This document shows, one piece after another, positions 1 to 9,237 of a stretch of DNA of 64,000 bases. Each line of letters opens with the position of its first letter. Within the stretch, counting starts at the first letter, position 1. A program made the translations under genes and the position numbers. This DNA is from Clostridia bacterium BRH_c25 (GTDB taxonomy: Bacteria > Bacillota_A > Clostridia > Lutisporales > Lutisporaceae): NCBI GenBank assembly GCA_001515955.1, contig LOES01000164.1, positions 7,576 to 71,575 of the forward strand, written 5' to 3'. The notes beneath the pieces are model-generated. The model was given only the letters and a program-made list of their open reading frames with translations. It was not told the DNA's origin and searched no databases.

Positions 1-1083
1 TCCATATAATGATGGTATCACTTGTATATCAGCATATTTCATGAGTGGCATGGCGATAATACCCAATCCTACACCAAGCAGTCCTCCTGAAGCACTTATG
101 ATGATAGACTCGGGCAAGAACTGTAATAAGATATCACTTCTTCTTGCTCCTATTGCCTTCAAAATACCTATTTCTCTTGTCCTCTCCTTAATAGAAACGA
201 AAAGCACGTTCATAATTCCTATGCCTCCTACAATGAGTACAATAGCAGCTACAGTTATTAGAAGGATAGACATGGTTCTGGCAGAATCCTTTGCAGAAGC
301 CAATCTGCTTCCGGCATCTCTTACGACAAAATTGCCGCTGTTCTTGCCTCTATGAATCTGTTTCAATATTGCATCAATTTCCTCAATAGCAGTCGGCACA
401 TTGTCCAAGTCCTTTGCTATGGCAATGATTCTAGGTTTTACCTGAGCTCCCAATACATATTTTGTTGCTACTTCATAAGGAACCAATAGAGACTCATCTA
501 CATTCATTCCCTGCATGGAGTCTCCTAGTCGTGATAGTATTCCGACAACCTCATACTTTCTTTTATCTATAGATATCGTCTTACCTATAGCTTCGGGTTT
601 CTCTCCTTCAAACAAAATATCCGCCAGGTCATAACCAATGACAACGGCTTTTTTTCTGTTTTTATTATCCTCTGGACTAATAAAATCTCCGTACTCAAGC
701 TTTAAATTATTTAATATCTGAAAGTCATCAAGAACGCCCGAAACGGAGCTTGAATAAGATGTATTATAGTAGCTTGCCTCTGCTTTACCGGAGACTGTAA
801 TTGTCGCGGCGCTAAGTGAAGAAGTCTCTTCCTGTATGGCCTTTAAATCAGCAGTGGTAAGTGCATCTGCAGACTTGCTTCCCGGTGAAGACATCACATA
901 AAGTGTACCAACATTCAGCCTTGCAAATTGTTCTTCAACAGCGGCCTGACTGCCTTTCCCTATGCCGACTACCAAAATGATAGTAAGCGATCCTACAATG
1001 ATTCCCAAAGCAGTAAGGAAAACTCTAAACTTGTTGGCTAATATATTTGTAAGAACAGCTCTGAAAATTTCAATTAAACTCAT
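1..1083 (-). CDS. MacB-like ABC transporter permease (partial, C-terminus beyond window)
   Basis: The reading frame starts with ATG at 1083 and runs off the left window edge (about 361 codons visible). The N-terminus has one membrane helix ending in the GIGKGSQAAVEEQF signature of MacB/LolC-type permeases, followed by an extracytoplasmic MacB_PCD domain. The first helices of the FtsX-like C-terminal domain (near SIKERTREIGILKAIGARR) lie at about 230-75 nt. It should work with the adaptor encoded immediately upstream (17 bp gap) and an ATPase, probably encoded just outside the window, to export a peptide, antibiotic or lipid. The divergent two-component system is the likely regulator (inference from position). 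The substrate is unknown. Confidence 0.85.
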   Translation of the reverse strand, partial: MSLIEIFRAVLTNILANKFRVFLTALGIIVGSLTIILVVGIGKGSQAAVEEQFARLNVGTLYVMSSPGSKSADALTTADLKAIQEETSSLSAATITVSGKAEASYYNTSYSSSVSGVLDDFQILNNLKLEYGDFISPEDNKNRKKAVVIGYDLADILFEGEKPEAIGKTISIDKRKYEVVGILSRLGDSMQGMNVDESLLVPYEVATKYVLGAQVKPRIIAIAKDLDNVPTAIEEIDAILKQIHRGKNSGNFVVRDAGSRLASAKDSARTMSILLITVAAIVLIVGGIGIMNVLFVSIKERTREIGILKAIGARRSDILLQFLPESIIISASGGLLGVGLGIIAMPLMKYADIQVIPSLYG

Positions 1084-1100
1084 TCAGTTCACACCCGTTT

Positions 1101-2306
1101 CTAATTTTTTGCCCTGATTATTACAACTTCTCCAGCTTCCAAACCTTCTATCACCTCAACGTTAGATCCATCGGTAAGCCCTGTTTTAATATTTTTAGCA
1201 ACGATTTCCCCACTTTTCTCTTTCACTTCAACAACCTGTTTTCTCTCAACAACTTTTACTGAAGTATTCGGTACTACAATAACATTTTTTTTCTCCTTTA
1301 ATACAAAAGAGACTATACAGGTCATTCCGTCCAGAATTTTATCAGAAGCATTGTCTATACCTATATTTACTGTATAGCTTACTATGCCGCTTGAATCTGT
1401 CACGGGCAAAGGATCTATGGATAAAACCTTACCTGTAAAGGTCTGTCCCTCAGATGCTTCAAATTCCATTTCAACCTTCTGGTCTTTTTCAGTTTTTGCC
1501 ACATCGAGTTCAGAAACAAGAGCAGTGACCCCAAGTCCTTTCACATCAGACACAACAGCGAGATAATTAGAATCATTAGAGCTTGATACCATTTCACCAG
1601 GGTTGTAAGCAACAGATAGAATATTACCATCTACAGGTGATTTCAAGATGGTATCGGTCAGGCTGTCTTCTGCTGATTTAACAGCTGCTTCTGCCTGCTT
1701 TATGCTTATCTCATCCAGCTCAATGTCTTTGCTTCCTTCTACAAGCAGGTTATAGGCTTGTAGGGCAGAGGAATAAGCAGCCTTTGCATTTTCATACGCA
1801 GCTCTTTTGGATTCAATCTCCTGCCTTGGGTAGGCATCAGGTATTTGTTCCATGGGTAAATATTGCAGCGCAATACTGTCCTGTTGGTATTGAAGATTAT
1901 CCAGCTTGCTTTTTTCAGATATTAACTCCGACGCATACTGCTGTTTGGTTTTCTCAAGTTTGACTACAGCCTGCTGATAGTTGATCCTGGCACTCTCAAG
2001 CTTGTTTACGTAGTCTTTATCCTCCAGCTTTGCAATAATATCGCCTTTTTTTATCTTGTCACCGGTTTCAAACATCACATTCTTTAATTGACCGCTTAAA
2101 GGGAATCTTAGTTTTATAACAGGCAGATAAGCTTTTCCGTCTGCATCAAAACCAATTTTAATATCCCCCTGCCTGACAGTCACTTCTTTGAAGCTGTCAA
2201 TCTCAGATGAGACAGGGGCATTTTGTGCTCTATACGCATAGACCCCAATGCCAATTCCACAAAGAACAACTACTGCAACTAAAACCCTTAGTATTTTTTT
2301 GATCAA
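1101..2306 (-). CDS. HlyD/MacA-family efflux adaptor (membrane fusion protein)
   Basis: Single N-terminal membrane anchor (VLVAVVVLCGIGIGVYAY), a lipoyl/barrel-sandwich half, a long coiled-coil region (about residues 90-210, rich in K, E, Q), the second barrel half (KSPVDGNILSV) and a beta-barrel/MPD end (VEVIEGLEAGEVVII). This is the RND/MacA adaptor plan found in Gram-positive MacAB-like exporters. I chose the TTG start at 2306 because an AGGAGGGG ribosome site lies at 2314-2321, seven bases upstream. The longer frame to a TTG at 2369 has no ribosome site, and its first six bases are TTGACA, which looks like a -35 box. It is the first gene of the visible macAB-like operon. Confidence 0.85.
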   Translation of the reverse strand: MIKKILRVLVAVVVLCGIGIGVYAYRAQNAPVSSEIDSFKEVTVRQGDIKIGFDADGKAYLPVIKLRFPLSGQLKNVMFETGDKIKKGDIIAKLEDKDYVNKLESARINYQQAVVKLEKTKQQYASELISEKSKLDNLQYQQDSIALQYLPMEQIPDAYPRQEIESKRAAYENAKAAYSSALQAYNLLVEGSKDIELDEISIKQAEAAVKSAEDSLTDTILKSPVDGNILSVAYNPGEMVSSSNDSNYLAVVSDVKGLGVTALVSELDVAKTEKDQKVEMEFEASEGQTFTGKVLSIDPLPVTDSSGIVSYTVNIGIDNASDKILDGMTCIVSFVLKEKKNVIVVPNTSVKVVERKQVVEVKEKSGEIVAKNIKTGLTDGSNVEVIEGLEAGEVVIIRAKN

Positions 2307-2341
2307 GTTATTTCCCCTCCTATAAGCCCCTTTTTTGAATA

Positions 2342-2369
2342 ACTCTATTCTAGCCGGAGTTTTTGTCAA
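2342..2369 (-). promoter_or_regulatory. Candidate sigma-A promoter of the macAB-like operon
   Basis: Read on the minus strand, TTGACA (2369-2364) is followed after 16 bases by TAGAGT (2347-2342). This places a start site about 20 bases ahead of the AGGAGGGG ribosome site. The -10 box is only a 4/6 match. The adjoining 2370-2410 stretch holds TTTACA and TGTAAA half-sites that may bind the divergent response regulator; that is a guess. Confidence 0.4.
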
Positions 2370-2516
2370 AAGTGTGTCATTTTACAATAAAATTGTGAAC
2401 AAACTGTAAACCTTTACTATAAGAGTTGAAACTAAAAAGTACACATTTTCGCCACAAATCGTATAATAAACAGTGTTATAATGTTAGTGAAAACAAGTGA
2501 GTATGAGGTGATATGC

Positions 2517-3215
2517 ATGGAGAAGAGAATATTAGTAGTTGATGACAATGAGGGTATAGTAGATATACTATCAGGTTTTTTAGATGTATCAGGATTTGTA
2601 CCAATACCTGCCTTTGATGGTGAAGAAGCACTGGTTAAGTATAGGCAAAGTAATCCCGATCTTATTCTTCTTGATATAATGATGCCTAAAAAAGATGGAT
2701 TCGAAGTGTTGAAGGAAATCAGAAAAGAAAGTGGCATTCCTATAATCATGATTACAGCTAAAGGAGAAGATGCAGATATAGTTATGGGTCTTGAAATGGG
2801 TGCTGACGACTATGTTGTTAAACCTTTTAGTCCAAAGGCTGTGATTGCAAGAGTGAAGGCAGTCTTAAGACGAATAGAAATACCGACTGGATATGAAAAA
2901 GAAATAGTCAGGTATCCGGATTTAGAAATTAATCTTTCTGAGTATGAAGTAAAAATTCAGGACAAAGTAATTAACCTGACAAAAAAGGAAGTTGAAATTT
3001 TATGGCTTTTAGCGAGTAATCCCAGCCGCGTCTACTCAAGAGACAACCTTTTAAATATGATATGGGGATACGAATATTGCGGGGACCTGAGATGTGTTGA
3101 TACACATATTAAGAGAATAAGAGCAAAGCTTGATTTGAAGGATCAACATATGTGGGATATTAAAACTGTATGGGGAGTCGGCTATAAATTTGAGGTAAAA
3201 GATGCTAAAGGATAA
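2517..3215 (+). CDS. OmpR/PhoB-family response regulator
   Basis: N-terminal receiver domain (ILVVDDNEG acidic pocket; phosphoacceptor Asp at about residue 53 in LILLDIMMPKKDG; conserved Lys in DDYVVKPFSP) and a C-terminal winged-helix DNA-binding domain (LTKKEVEILWLLA, DTHIKRIRAKL, WGVGYKF). The ATG at 2517 is preferred over the longer frame at 2481 because GAGGTG at 2505-2510 sits six bases before it and the protein then begins MEKRILVVDD, the family's usual start. It overlaps the kinase gene by 14 bp, so the two are translationally coupled. The divergent efflux operon is the likely target (inference). Confidence 0.92.
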   Translation: MEKRILVVDDNEGIVDILSGFLDVSGFVPIPAFDGEEALVKYRQSNPDLILLDIMMPKKDGFEVLKEIRKESGIPIIMITAKGEDADIVMGLEMGADDYVVKPFSPKAVIARVKAVLRRIEIPTGYEKEIVRYPDLEINLSEYEVKIQDKVINLTKKEVEILWLLASNPSRVYSRDNLLNMIWGYEYCGDLRCVDTHIKRIRAKLDLKDQHMWDIKTVWGVGYKFEVKDAKG

Positions 3216-5013
3216 GATTGTATATAAACTAACTATTGGATATGTAATAATTGCTGTCATCTCATTATTGATTGTCGGAGTATTTGTCATAAATATTTTC
3301 CGTAACAATACATTCCAAAACAAACAAAACAGTATGTTGGAAAGAGCACGACAAATTGCGTCAGAGACTGAATCATATATCAATAACGCCGATTATAGAG
3401 ATGAATATAGTCGGCTAATGAGTATGATAGAGTCCTTTATAAACTCCCGTGTTTGGATTTTGGATGCCAATGGGAATGTATTGGCCAAATCAAAAGGTGC
3501 CTTATGCGGTGATAAAGAAATTGATGATCCAAAAGAATGCCCAGATTCACAATTTGATATTGAAATTATGAAAAGCACATTAAATGGAAATGACATCATT
3601 CGAGAAGGGCAAAGTGGTTATTACAATGAGCCTGTGCTTGTTGTCGGTGCGCCAATTTATAATAGGTTGAGGAATGTTAATGGTGCGGTTCTTTTGTATT
3701 CCCCAATCACTGGTATTACTTCATCTATTGATGAAGCTTTTACTTTTTTAATCATGATTATTGTAATAACAGTTATCCTATTCAGCATTTTAAGCTTTTA
3801 TTATTCGAAACTTATTTCTAAACCAATCAATATAATGACTGCTTCTGCAATTGAAATGACAAAAGGAAACTATTCTGTAAGGACGAATATCCGCCAGAAA
3901 GATGAAATAGGGCAGTTGAGTAATTCTCTTGATCTTTTGGCATCGAAACTTGGTTATACCATAGATCAGCTTTTCCAGGAGAAAAATAAGGTGGATAATA
4001 TTATATCCAGTATTTCAGAAGGAATATTGGCTTTTGACCGGAATTTGAAATTACTGAATTATAATACAGCTCTATGGAATGTTTTTGAGTACCTTAATAC
4101 TGTTGATAGAGAACAATTAATAATGCAGATGTTGCTGGATCGAGGAATTTTGGATGAATTCGAGTCAGTACTTGAAACCGGGAACGGCAGTGCAATTATT
4201 GTTGAATGGAAAAACAAAGTACTAAAATTCACTATTTCTCCCGTTAAAAATAATCATGAAGAGATTATAGGTGTCGTATCACTTATACAAGATATCTCAG
4301 AAAGCGAACGCCTTGAACAGATGCGAAAAGATTTTGTAGCCAATGTGTCCCATGAGTTTAGGACACCTTTAACCCTGATTCGCGGATCAATCGAAGCTTT
4401 AATGGACGGTGCAATCAGTAAGCCAGACGATGTGAAACGATATCAAACAAGGATCTTTGAAGAAGCAAAAGGACTTGAAAAGCTAGTAGGAGATCTATTG
4501 AATTTTAGCAGGCTGCAATCCGGAAAGGCCATATTGGAATTGGATAACATTGATATCTCTGACCTTATTACGAGTATATCGCGTTCTATGCAGCGCATAG
4601 CCAAAATTAAAAACATAACTATAATAACAGAAGTAGATCAAAATATTCCCGCCGTTATAGGTGATTATGATAGATTAAAACAATTATTTGTAATTTTCTT
4701 AGATAATGCTATAAAGTTTTCACCTGAAAATACAGAAATTCAAATAGCTGCTTATGTTAAAGACTATGTATATGTAAAGATTTCTGATAATGGATATGGG
4801 ATTCCCAAGGAAGATATACCATTTGTTTGGGAACGGTTTTATAAGGTAGATAAGTCTAGGATGAAATCCGATATAGGCATCGGTTTAGGGCTTTCTATTG
4901 CAAAGTACCTGATCGATTTGCACAAAGGAGTTGTCAAATTGGAAAGTGAATTAAATAAAGGCACCACTATAAAAGTGGGATTGCCTTATATACATGATGC
5001 AGAAAGTGTATAG
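3202..5013 (+). CDS. PhoR/WalK-like membrane sensor histidine kinase
   Basis: 603 residues. Domain order: membrane helix (about 10-30), extracytoplasmic sensor (about 31-175), second helix (about 176-198), HAMP, PAS (about 258-360), HisKA with the phosphoacceptor at about His384 in VSHEFRTPLTLIRG, and HATPase_c with N box (LDNAIKFSPENTE), DNGYGIP and GLGLSIAKYL glycine boxes. It autophosphorylates in response to an envelope signal and transfers phosphate to the regulator encoded just upstream. The signal is unknown; an envelope-stress or antimicrobial stimulus would fit the efflux neighbour, but this is inference. Confidence 0.92.
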   Translation: MLKDKIVYKLTIGYVIIAVISLLIVGVFVINIFRNNTFQNKQNSMLERARQIASETESYINNADYRDEYSRLMSMIESFINSRVWILDANGNVLAKSKGALCGDKEIDDPKECPDSQFDIEIMKSTLNGNDIIREGQSGYYNEPVLVVGAPIYNRLRNVNGAVLLYSPITGITSSIDEAFTFLIMIIVITVILFSILSFYYSKLISKPINIMTASAIEMTKGNYSVRTNIRQKDEIGQLSNSLDLLASKLGYTIDQLFQEKNKVDNIISSISEGILAFDRNLKLLNYNTALWNVFEYLNTVDREQLIMQMLLDRGILDEFESVLETGNGSAIIVEWKNKVLKFTISPVKNNHEEIIGVVSLIQDISESERLEQMRKDFVANVSHEFRTPLTLIRGSIEALMDGAISKPDDVKRYQTRIFEEAKGLEKLVGDLLNFSRLQSGKAILELDNIDISDLITSISRSMQRIAKIKNITIITEVDQNIPAVIGDYDRLKQLFVIFLDNAIKFSPENTEIQIAAYVKDYVYVKISDNGYGIPKEDIPFVWERFYKVDKSRMKSDIGIGLGLSIAKYLIDLHKGVVKLESELNKGTTIKVGLPYIHDAESV

Positions 5014-5033
5014 GATATGAGGAGTGACTTTTT

Positions 5034-5171
5034 ATGAGGCATGGAAGATTTATGGGATATGGCTATAATGGTTCCGTTATATTGTTAATTATACTTGTCC
5101 TTGTTATCATTATTTTTATTATGTTCATTAGTGATTATTTTAGAAAAAGAGGCGATATCAAAGAAAGTAGC
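5034..5171 (+). CDS. Small single-pass membrane protein (45 aa)
   Basis: A 45-codon ORF 20 bp after the kinase stop with a good ribosome site (GAGGAG, 5019-5024) nine bases before ATG 5034. The product starts MRHGRFMGYGYNGS, has one very hydrophobic helix of about 18 residues rich in I, L and V, then a basic tail ending RKRGDIKRK. I recognise no family. The position suggests co-transcription with the two-component pair and perhaps a role as a small kinase modulator or bacteriocin-like/efflux-associated peptide. These are guesses; the ORF itself is well supported by start signal, spacing and a coherent membrane segment. Confidence 0.6.
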
Positions 5172-5197
5172 AAAATTACATAACGTTATCTTCTTTT

Positions 5198-5287
5198 ATT
5201 TAAAAGCTCCTCAAGATAGAATTCTAAATCGATATAATTATCAAAAGTCTTTTTACCTGGTTCGAAAGCGATCAGAATGTCTATGAA
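5198..5287 (-). pseudogene. Remnant of an MntA-type nucleotidyltransferase gene
   Basis: Minus-strand frame reads IDILIAFEPGKKTFDNYIDL and then EFYLEEL before a stop. This nearly matches the intact MntA-like gene at 60410-60712, where the same stretch begins IDILISFEPHKKTFDNYIDL. The DNA is also close (for example TCGATATAATTNTCAAAAGT in both). No start, GS motif or downstream part is left, so it is a roughly 90-bp fossil of a second copy. The flanks give no hint of the partner HEPN gene. Confidence 0.8.
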
Positions 5288-5314
5288 TATGTGCGAAAGT
5301 GCGGTGTGTGGCAC

Positions 5315-5989
5315 CTATTTCAAAACTTCCAGCAAAGGCACAATCTCGCTTAAGCTCCCAATAAAATAATCTGCCTTGCTTTGATCTGTGCCGAACATGG
5401 TATCACGCTTTGCAATAACCGTCATTCCTGCACGTTTTCCTGCTTCAATGCCATAGTATGAATCTTCTACAACAACACACTCATTAGTGCGAAGACCAAG
5501 TGCTTCCGCCGACTTAAGATAAATTTCCGGATTGGGTTTGCTTTTTGCAAACATATCACCGCTTAAAACAGAGGTAAAATACGATGTCAGGCAGCATTCC
5601 GACAGGGCACGCCTTATCCGGTCAATGGATGATGAAGATGCAAGTGCTATTGTATAACCTTTTTGCTTTAATGCAGTTAATGCTTCTACCGCCCCTTCGT
5701 TAAGACACTCCAGGTAATTAAATTCTTTGGAGGCGGAAAACTCCCGGTAAGCTTTCTTAAAAAACTCGATATCCCACTCTTCAGGATTGTAAGGCTTAAG
5801 GATACCCCAATTAACATCCAAAGATCCGCCTACTATTGCATGAAGTACATCCTTCGGAAGTTCAATTCCGTAAAGCGTATAAAATTCCTTCATACGTTCT
5901 ACATAACGTATCTCTGTATCAACTAAAACACCATCCAAATCAAATATTACAGCTTTGATTCTTCGGTTATCATCAACTTTATCCGACAT
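5315..5989 (-). CDS. HAD-family phosphatase/phosphomutase (beta-phosphoglucomutase-like)
   Basis: 224 residues with the HAD motif I DLDGVLVDTE (nucleophile and acid/base Asp), motif II ASSSSIDR, motif III lysine in SKPNPEIYLKSAE and motif IV VVEDSYYGIEAGK. The four-helix cap between motifs I and II places it in subfamily IA, the group of beta-phosphoglucomutase and sugar phosphatases. It is the last gene of the amino-sugar PTS operon (39 bp after nagA), so its substrate is probably a phosphorylated hexose or amino sugar from this pathway. Exact substrate unknown. GGGGGAC upstream supports the ATG at 5989. Confidence 0.85.
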   Translation of the reverse strand: MSDKVDDNRRIKAVIFDLDGVLVDTEIRYVERMKEFYTLYGIELPKDVLHAIVGGSLDVNWGILKPYNPEEWDIEFFKKAYREFSASKEFNYLECLNEGAVEALTALKQKGYTIALASSSSIDRIRRALSECCLTSYFTSVLSGDMFAKSKPNPEIYLKSAEALGLRTNECVVVEDSYYGIEAGKRAGMTVIAKRDTMFGTDQSKADYFIGSLSEIVPLLEVLK

Positions 5990-6028
5990 TATTGTCCCCC
6001 ATTCATACAGGTCATCAATATAAATACA

Positions 6029-7231
6029 TCAATCAAGCCTGTGTAATTTTTCAAAATCCGGATTTATCATCCACTGCTTTTGTTCTTTGCTGAAGACCTT
6101 TTTTCCTGCAATAAATGTGCTGATTACATTAAACTCATCATCAATAACAACAAAATCCGCATCCTTTCCTGATTCAATGGAGCCTTTCCTGTCAGAAAAG
6201 CCATATTTGATGCAGGGGTTTAACGAAGCCATAGGCCATACGGATTCCAAGGGAATTTTAAGGTTTTTTACAAGATTTCTCATACCATCCATTACTGTTT
6301 TTGAGCTCCCGTTTATTCTCCCGTCTTCATCAAGAACACGTCCGTCTCTTTCTACCTTTAATAAATTCCCTCCCAAGTTGTACATTCCTGAAGCATGATT
6401 TAAACCGCCAAAGGACGTTCCATCGGAAATTATCATGATGCGATTATTATCCTTTACATTCAATATCAGCTCCAGCATATCATTACATATGTGTATCCCA
6501 TCACAAACCAGCTCACAATCCACTCTTTTATCCAATAAGCATGCCCCGAGAATACCAATATCCCTATGATGTATTCCCGTCATAACATTCCCCAGATGCG
6601 TCGCAACAGTGATCCCTTCATCGATTGCTTTCCGGGCCATCTCTGCACTGCAATTGCTGTGTGCTATAGCTGCAGTTATATTTTTCTGCAGAAGATAGTG
6701 CAATATCTTGTCTGTACCCGGGATTTCAGGGGCCAGTGCAAATAATTTCACTTTCCCCCCTGATTCTTCAATCATATTCTCGACCAGCTTTATTGATACT
6801 TCCGGATAAGGCTTTGGCCTGCCCTTTTCCCCTACTCTGTTCAAGTAAGGGCCTTCTGAGTGAATACCGGCAATAGCTGCTGCCCCTTCTGATTTTTCAT
6901 CGGCAGCTTGTGCAATCTCTTTAGACCCCAGACCGTCCATAATAGTAGGAAAGACCATTGTAACGCCATACGCCGGCAGTGCTTTAATATAGCCCCTTAT
7001 TTCTTCAAGGTAATCCACCGCTTCACTGTTTTTGACTGAATAACCCATAATTCCGTGATTGTGTGTATCAAAAATTCCAGGAATAATACTGTACCCATCA
7101 TAGTCAGTATAAGCTTCCGAATATGGGATTTTCTCATATATGCCGGCAAATTTATCATCTTCCAGTTTTAGAAAGCCACTTTTAACGCCTTCCACGCAAT
7201 ATATTTTCGATGCTTTTACATATGTGCACAT
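6029..7231 (-). CDS. nagA: N-acetylhexosamine-6-phosphate deacetylase
   Basis: 400 residues, amidohydrolase fold. Visible motifs are DTHNHGIMGYSV (metal-site His pair), GIHSEGPYLN (catalytic-site Glu), AHSNCSAEMA, THLGNVMTGIHHRD, LVCDGIHI and ISDGTSFGG (catalytic Asp). It removes acetate from N-acetylglucosamine-6-P or N-acetylgalactosamine-6-P in the cytoplasm. GGAGGGAAT precedes the ATG. The neighbours (mannose-class PTS and an AgaS-like SIS protein) leave both GlcNAc and GalNAc possible; NagA and AgaA cannot be separated by eye. A hairpin at 7274-7302 stands between this gene and the upstream SIS gene. Confidence 0.88.
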   Translation of the reverse strand: MCTYVKASKIYCVEGVKSGFLKLEDDKFAGIYEKIPYSEAYTDYDGYSIIPGIFDTHNHGIMGYSVKNSEAVDYLEEIRGYIKALPAYGVTMVFPTIMDGLGSKEIAQAADEKSEGAAAIAGIHSEGPYLNRVGEKGRPKPYPEVSIKLVENMIEESGGKVKLFALAPEIPGTDKILHYLLQKNITAAIAHSNCSAEMARKAIDEGITVATHLGNVMTGIHHRDIGILGACLLDKRVDCELVCDGIHICNDMLELILNVKDNNRIMIISDGTSFGGLNHASGMYNLGGNLLKVERDGRVLDEDGRINGSSKTVMDGMRNLVKNLKIPLESVWPMASLNPCIKYGFSDRKGSIESGKDADFVVIDDEFNVISTFIAGKKVFSKEQKQWMINPDFEKLHRLD

Positions 7232-7273
7232 ATTCCCTCCGTTATATCTAGAAAACCAATATCATATAAGTGT

Positions 7274-7302
7274 AAAAGGGTTGTCCTACAGACAACCCTT
7301 TT
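7274..7302. terminator. Hairpin between SIS gene and nagA (attenuating terminator)
   Basis: Perfect 12-bp arms AAAAGGGTTGTC (7274-7285) and GACAACCCTTTT (7291-7302) with a 5-nt loop. It lies inside the apparent operon, just after the SIS stop codon, so it may lower expression of nagA and the HAD gene relative to the PTS genes. Confidence 0.6.
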
Positions 7303-7306
7303 TGTT

Positions 7307-8389
7307 CTATTTACTTCCCATCTTCTGATGAAATTTAGGGTCAGCCGGTATATCAGGATTTATTCCTAATTCAATTGGCGCTAAAGCTGCGACAACTTGC
7401 AGCGGTATAATATATTCCCAGACCGAAAAATAACAGTCATCAACAAAATCAACAACCAAATCGTTTTTTGATGGGTTTTCAAACCCTTCCGAACTACCGA
7501 TAAAATAGTTGTTGAGAGTCATCTCCGACAAGGTCTCCCTGAGCTTTAAGGCCCTGCTCTTGTACTCGCCCCTGGAGCCTATGTAAAATATATGACTGTC
7601 AGGCTTAACGGAGTTGTATATACCATGAATGAACTCTTCCAGTTCATATCCGCTGACACCTTGGCGTACTGTTTCCAATATCTTCAGTGCACCTTCCAAT
7701 GCATTGGCATAGTTTATGTCATAGCCGATTACCATAACACGTTTTGTAGAAATAAAACTCTCGTTTATCCTGTGATACCATTCAGTCGCACTCTCAGTAA
7801 TATATGAAAGGTTTTGGATGACTTTATGCATTCTTGACAAATATTCACCGGCTTTTTCCAGAGTAATGGTCCCCTTTGCAAGGGACAACTCAAGTCCTAT
7901 CATCATCAAGGTGCATATGGTGCCTGAATACCCTTTCGTTTTTGCCCCGCAGAATTCATCGCCTACTGATAAATTTACAGAAACATCAGAGTGTTCAAAA
8001 ACACGTGCCTCTTCGTTTGCGGATATTGATGCGGTATAAAGTCCCTTCTCCTTTGCCGAATCCAGCCCATGTACGGTAGAATAGCTTTGTCCACCCTGTG
8101 AAATGCCGATTACCAGAGTGTTCTTGTTGAACACCTTTTCCTGGTTCTTGAAAATAATAGGATATTGGACAAACACTTTCATATCAAGAACTTCCTCGAG
8201 AAAGGCTTTTGCCGCCAAACCCGAATGGTAGCTTGTACCTGACCCGATTATATATATCTGCTCTATGTTTATTTCCTTGTACTTTTTTACGATTTCAGCT
8301 GTAATTTCTTTTCTGTTTGCTATTATTTGCTCTAATGTTTTTGGAGTCTCAGTAATATACTCGTACATACGGGTTGCAGCCTTTTCCAT
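7307..8389 (-). CDS. SIS-domain sugar-phosphate isomerase/deaminase (AgaS/FrlB-like)
   Basis: 361 residues with two SIS domains like the isomerase half of GlmS: first near YIIGSGTSYHSGLAAKAFLE and VIGISQGGQSYSTV, second near FYIGSRGEYKSRALKLRETL. No glutaminase domain, so it would act as a deaminating isomerase such as AgaS (galactosamine-6-P to tagatose-6-P) or a glucosamine-6-P or fructoselysine-6-P enzyme. The start at 8389 is chosen because translation from 8443 would lie inside the EIID gene; the ATG follows the EIID stop by two bases. The ribosome site is weak, suggesting coupled translation. Confidence 0.8.
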   Translation of the reverse strand: MEKAATRMYEYITETPKTLEQIIANRKEITAEIVKKYKEINIEQIYIIGSGTSYHSGLAAKAFLEEVLDMKVFVQYPIIFKNQEKVFNKNTLVIGISQGGQSYSTVHGLDSAKEKGLYTASISANEEARVFEHSDVSVNLSVGDEFCGAKTKGYSGTICTLMMIGLELSLAKGTITLEKAGEYLSRMHKVIQNLSYITESATEWYHRINESFISTKRVMVIGYDINYANALEGALKILETVRQGVSGYELEEFIHGIYNSVKPDSHIFYIGSRGEYKSRALKLRETLSEMTLNNYFIGSSEGFENPSKNDLVVDFVDDCYFSVWEYIIPLQVVAALAPIELGINPDIPADPKFHQKMGSK

Positions 8390-8391
8390 AA

Positions 8392-9237
8392 TTATAATAT
8401 ACCTATGACAGACCCAAGTATTCCAAATGCTATAATACCCCACAACAAGGTCATTGTCTTGATCCCTTTCTTTAATAATGAGTAAATGACAAATGTCAGC
8501 CCTAATGGGAGAATTCCGGTCATGATTCCGTCAAATATCGATTGAAGCTCAACAGTAGCTTGTCCTATTGTTAATACAAGAGGGGTCGTCAGTTTAATCA
8601 AGGTTGCTATCATTGAACCGACGACAATAAGTCCCAGTATATTGGCGCATTCTGTCAAAATGCTGAAAAAGCCACCTTCAGATGCTGCTGCCACAAAGCT
8701 CATTCCGCTTTTATACCCTAGCTCCAGGCCTTTGTATCTGACTAATAAATGCGGGATGTTATAAATCAGAAGGAATAAAATGGCTCCCAGGATACTTCCC
8801 TTCAATGCAAGGCTCGCACCTATACCGGCACCGATTACCCTGAAGGAACCCCAGAAGAATGAATCGCCAATACCTGCCAGGGGGCCCATCAGTGCAGTCT
8901 TTATCGCACTTATGGATTCTACATTGAAGCTTTCACCTTTGTCTTTTGCTTTTTTAAACTTTTCTTCCAATGCTATGCTTGCACCGGTTATAAAAGTTAC
9001 TACTGCGGGAGTTGTGTTAAAAAATGTCAGGTGCCGCTTTAATGCTTCAGATGCATCTTTTTTATCCGGATACAGCCTTTTCAGCGCAGGAATCATTTGA
9101 TATGCAAAACCTACATTCTGCATACGCTCGTAGCAGAAGCATGCCTGCAGCGGAAAAGAACGCCAAAAGGTTTTTCTGAAATCTTCTTTTGTTAATAGAG
9201 ATTCATCCTTCTTTTCTATTTCCTTGTTTATCGCCAT
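8392..9237 (-). CDS. PTS mannose/N-acetylgalactosamine-class EIID component
   Basis: 281 residues. The N-terminal LTKEDFRKTFWRSFPLQACF and NPYM-like region, the GPLAGIGDSFFWGSFR loop and the hydrophobic C-terminus are typical of EIID of the mannose-fructose-sorbose superfamily. With EIIC it forms the membrane channel for the sugar. Its ATG overlaps the EIIC stop (TAATG), which implies coupled translation. Substrate is probably an amino sugar given nagA and the SIS gene downstream. Confidence 0.9.
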   Translation of the reverse strand: MAINKEIEKKDESLLTKEDFRKTFWRSFPLQACFCYERMQNVGFAYQMIPALKRLYPDKKDASEALKRHLTFFNTTPAVVTFITGASIALEEKFKKAKDKGESFNVESISAIKTALMGPLAGIGDSFFWGSFRVIGAGIGASLALKGSILGAILFLLIYNIPHLLVRYKGLELGYKSGMSFVAAASEGGFFSILTECANILGLIVVGSMIATLIKLTTPLVLTIGQATVELQSIFDGIMTGILPLGLTFVIYSLLKKGIKTMTLLWGIIAFGILGSVIGIL

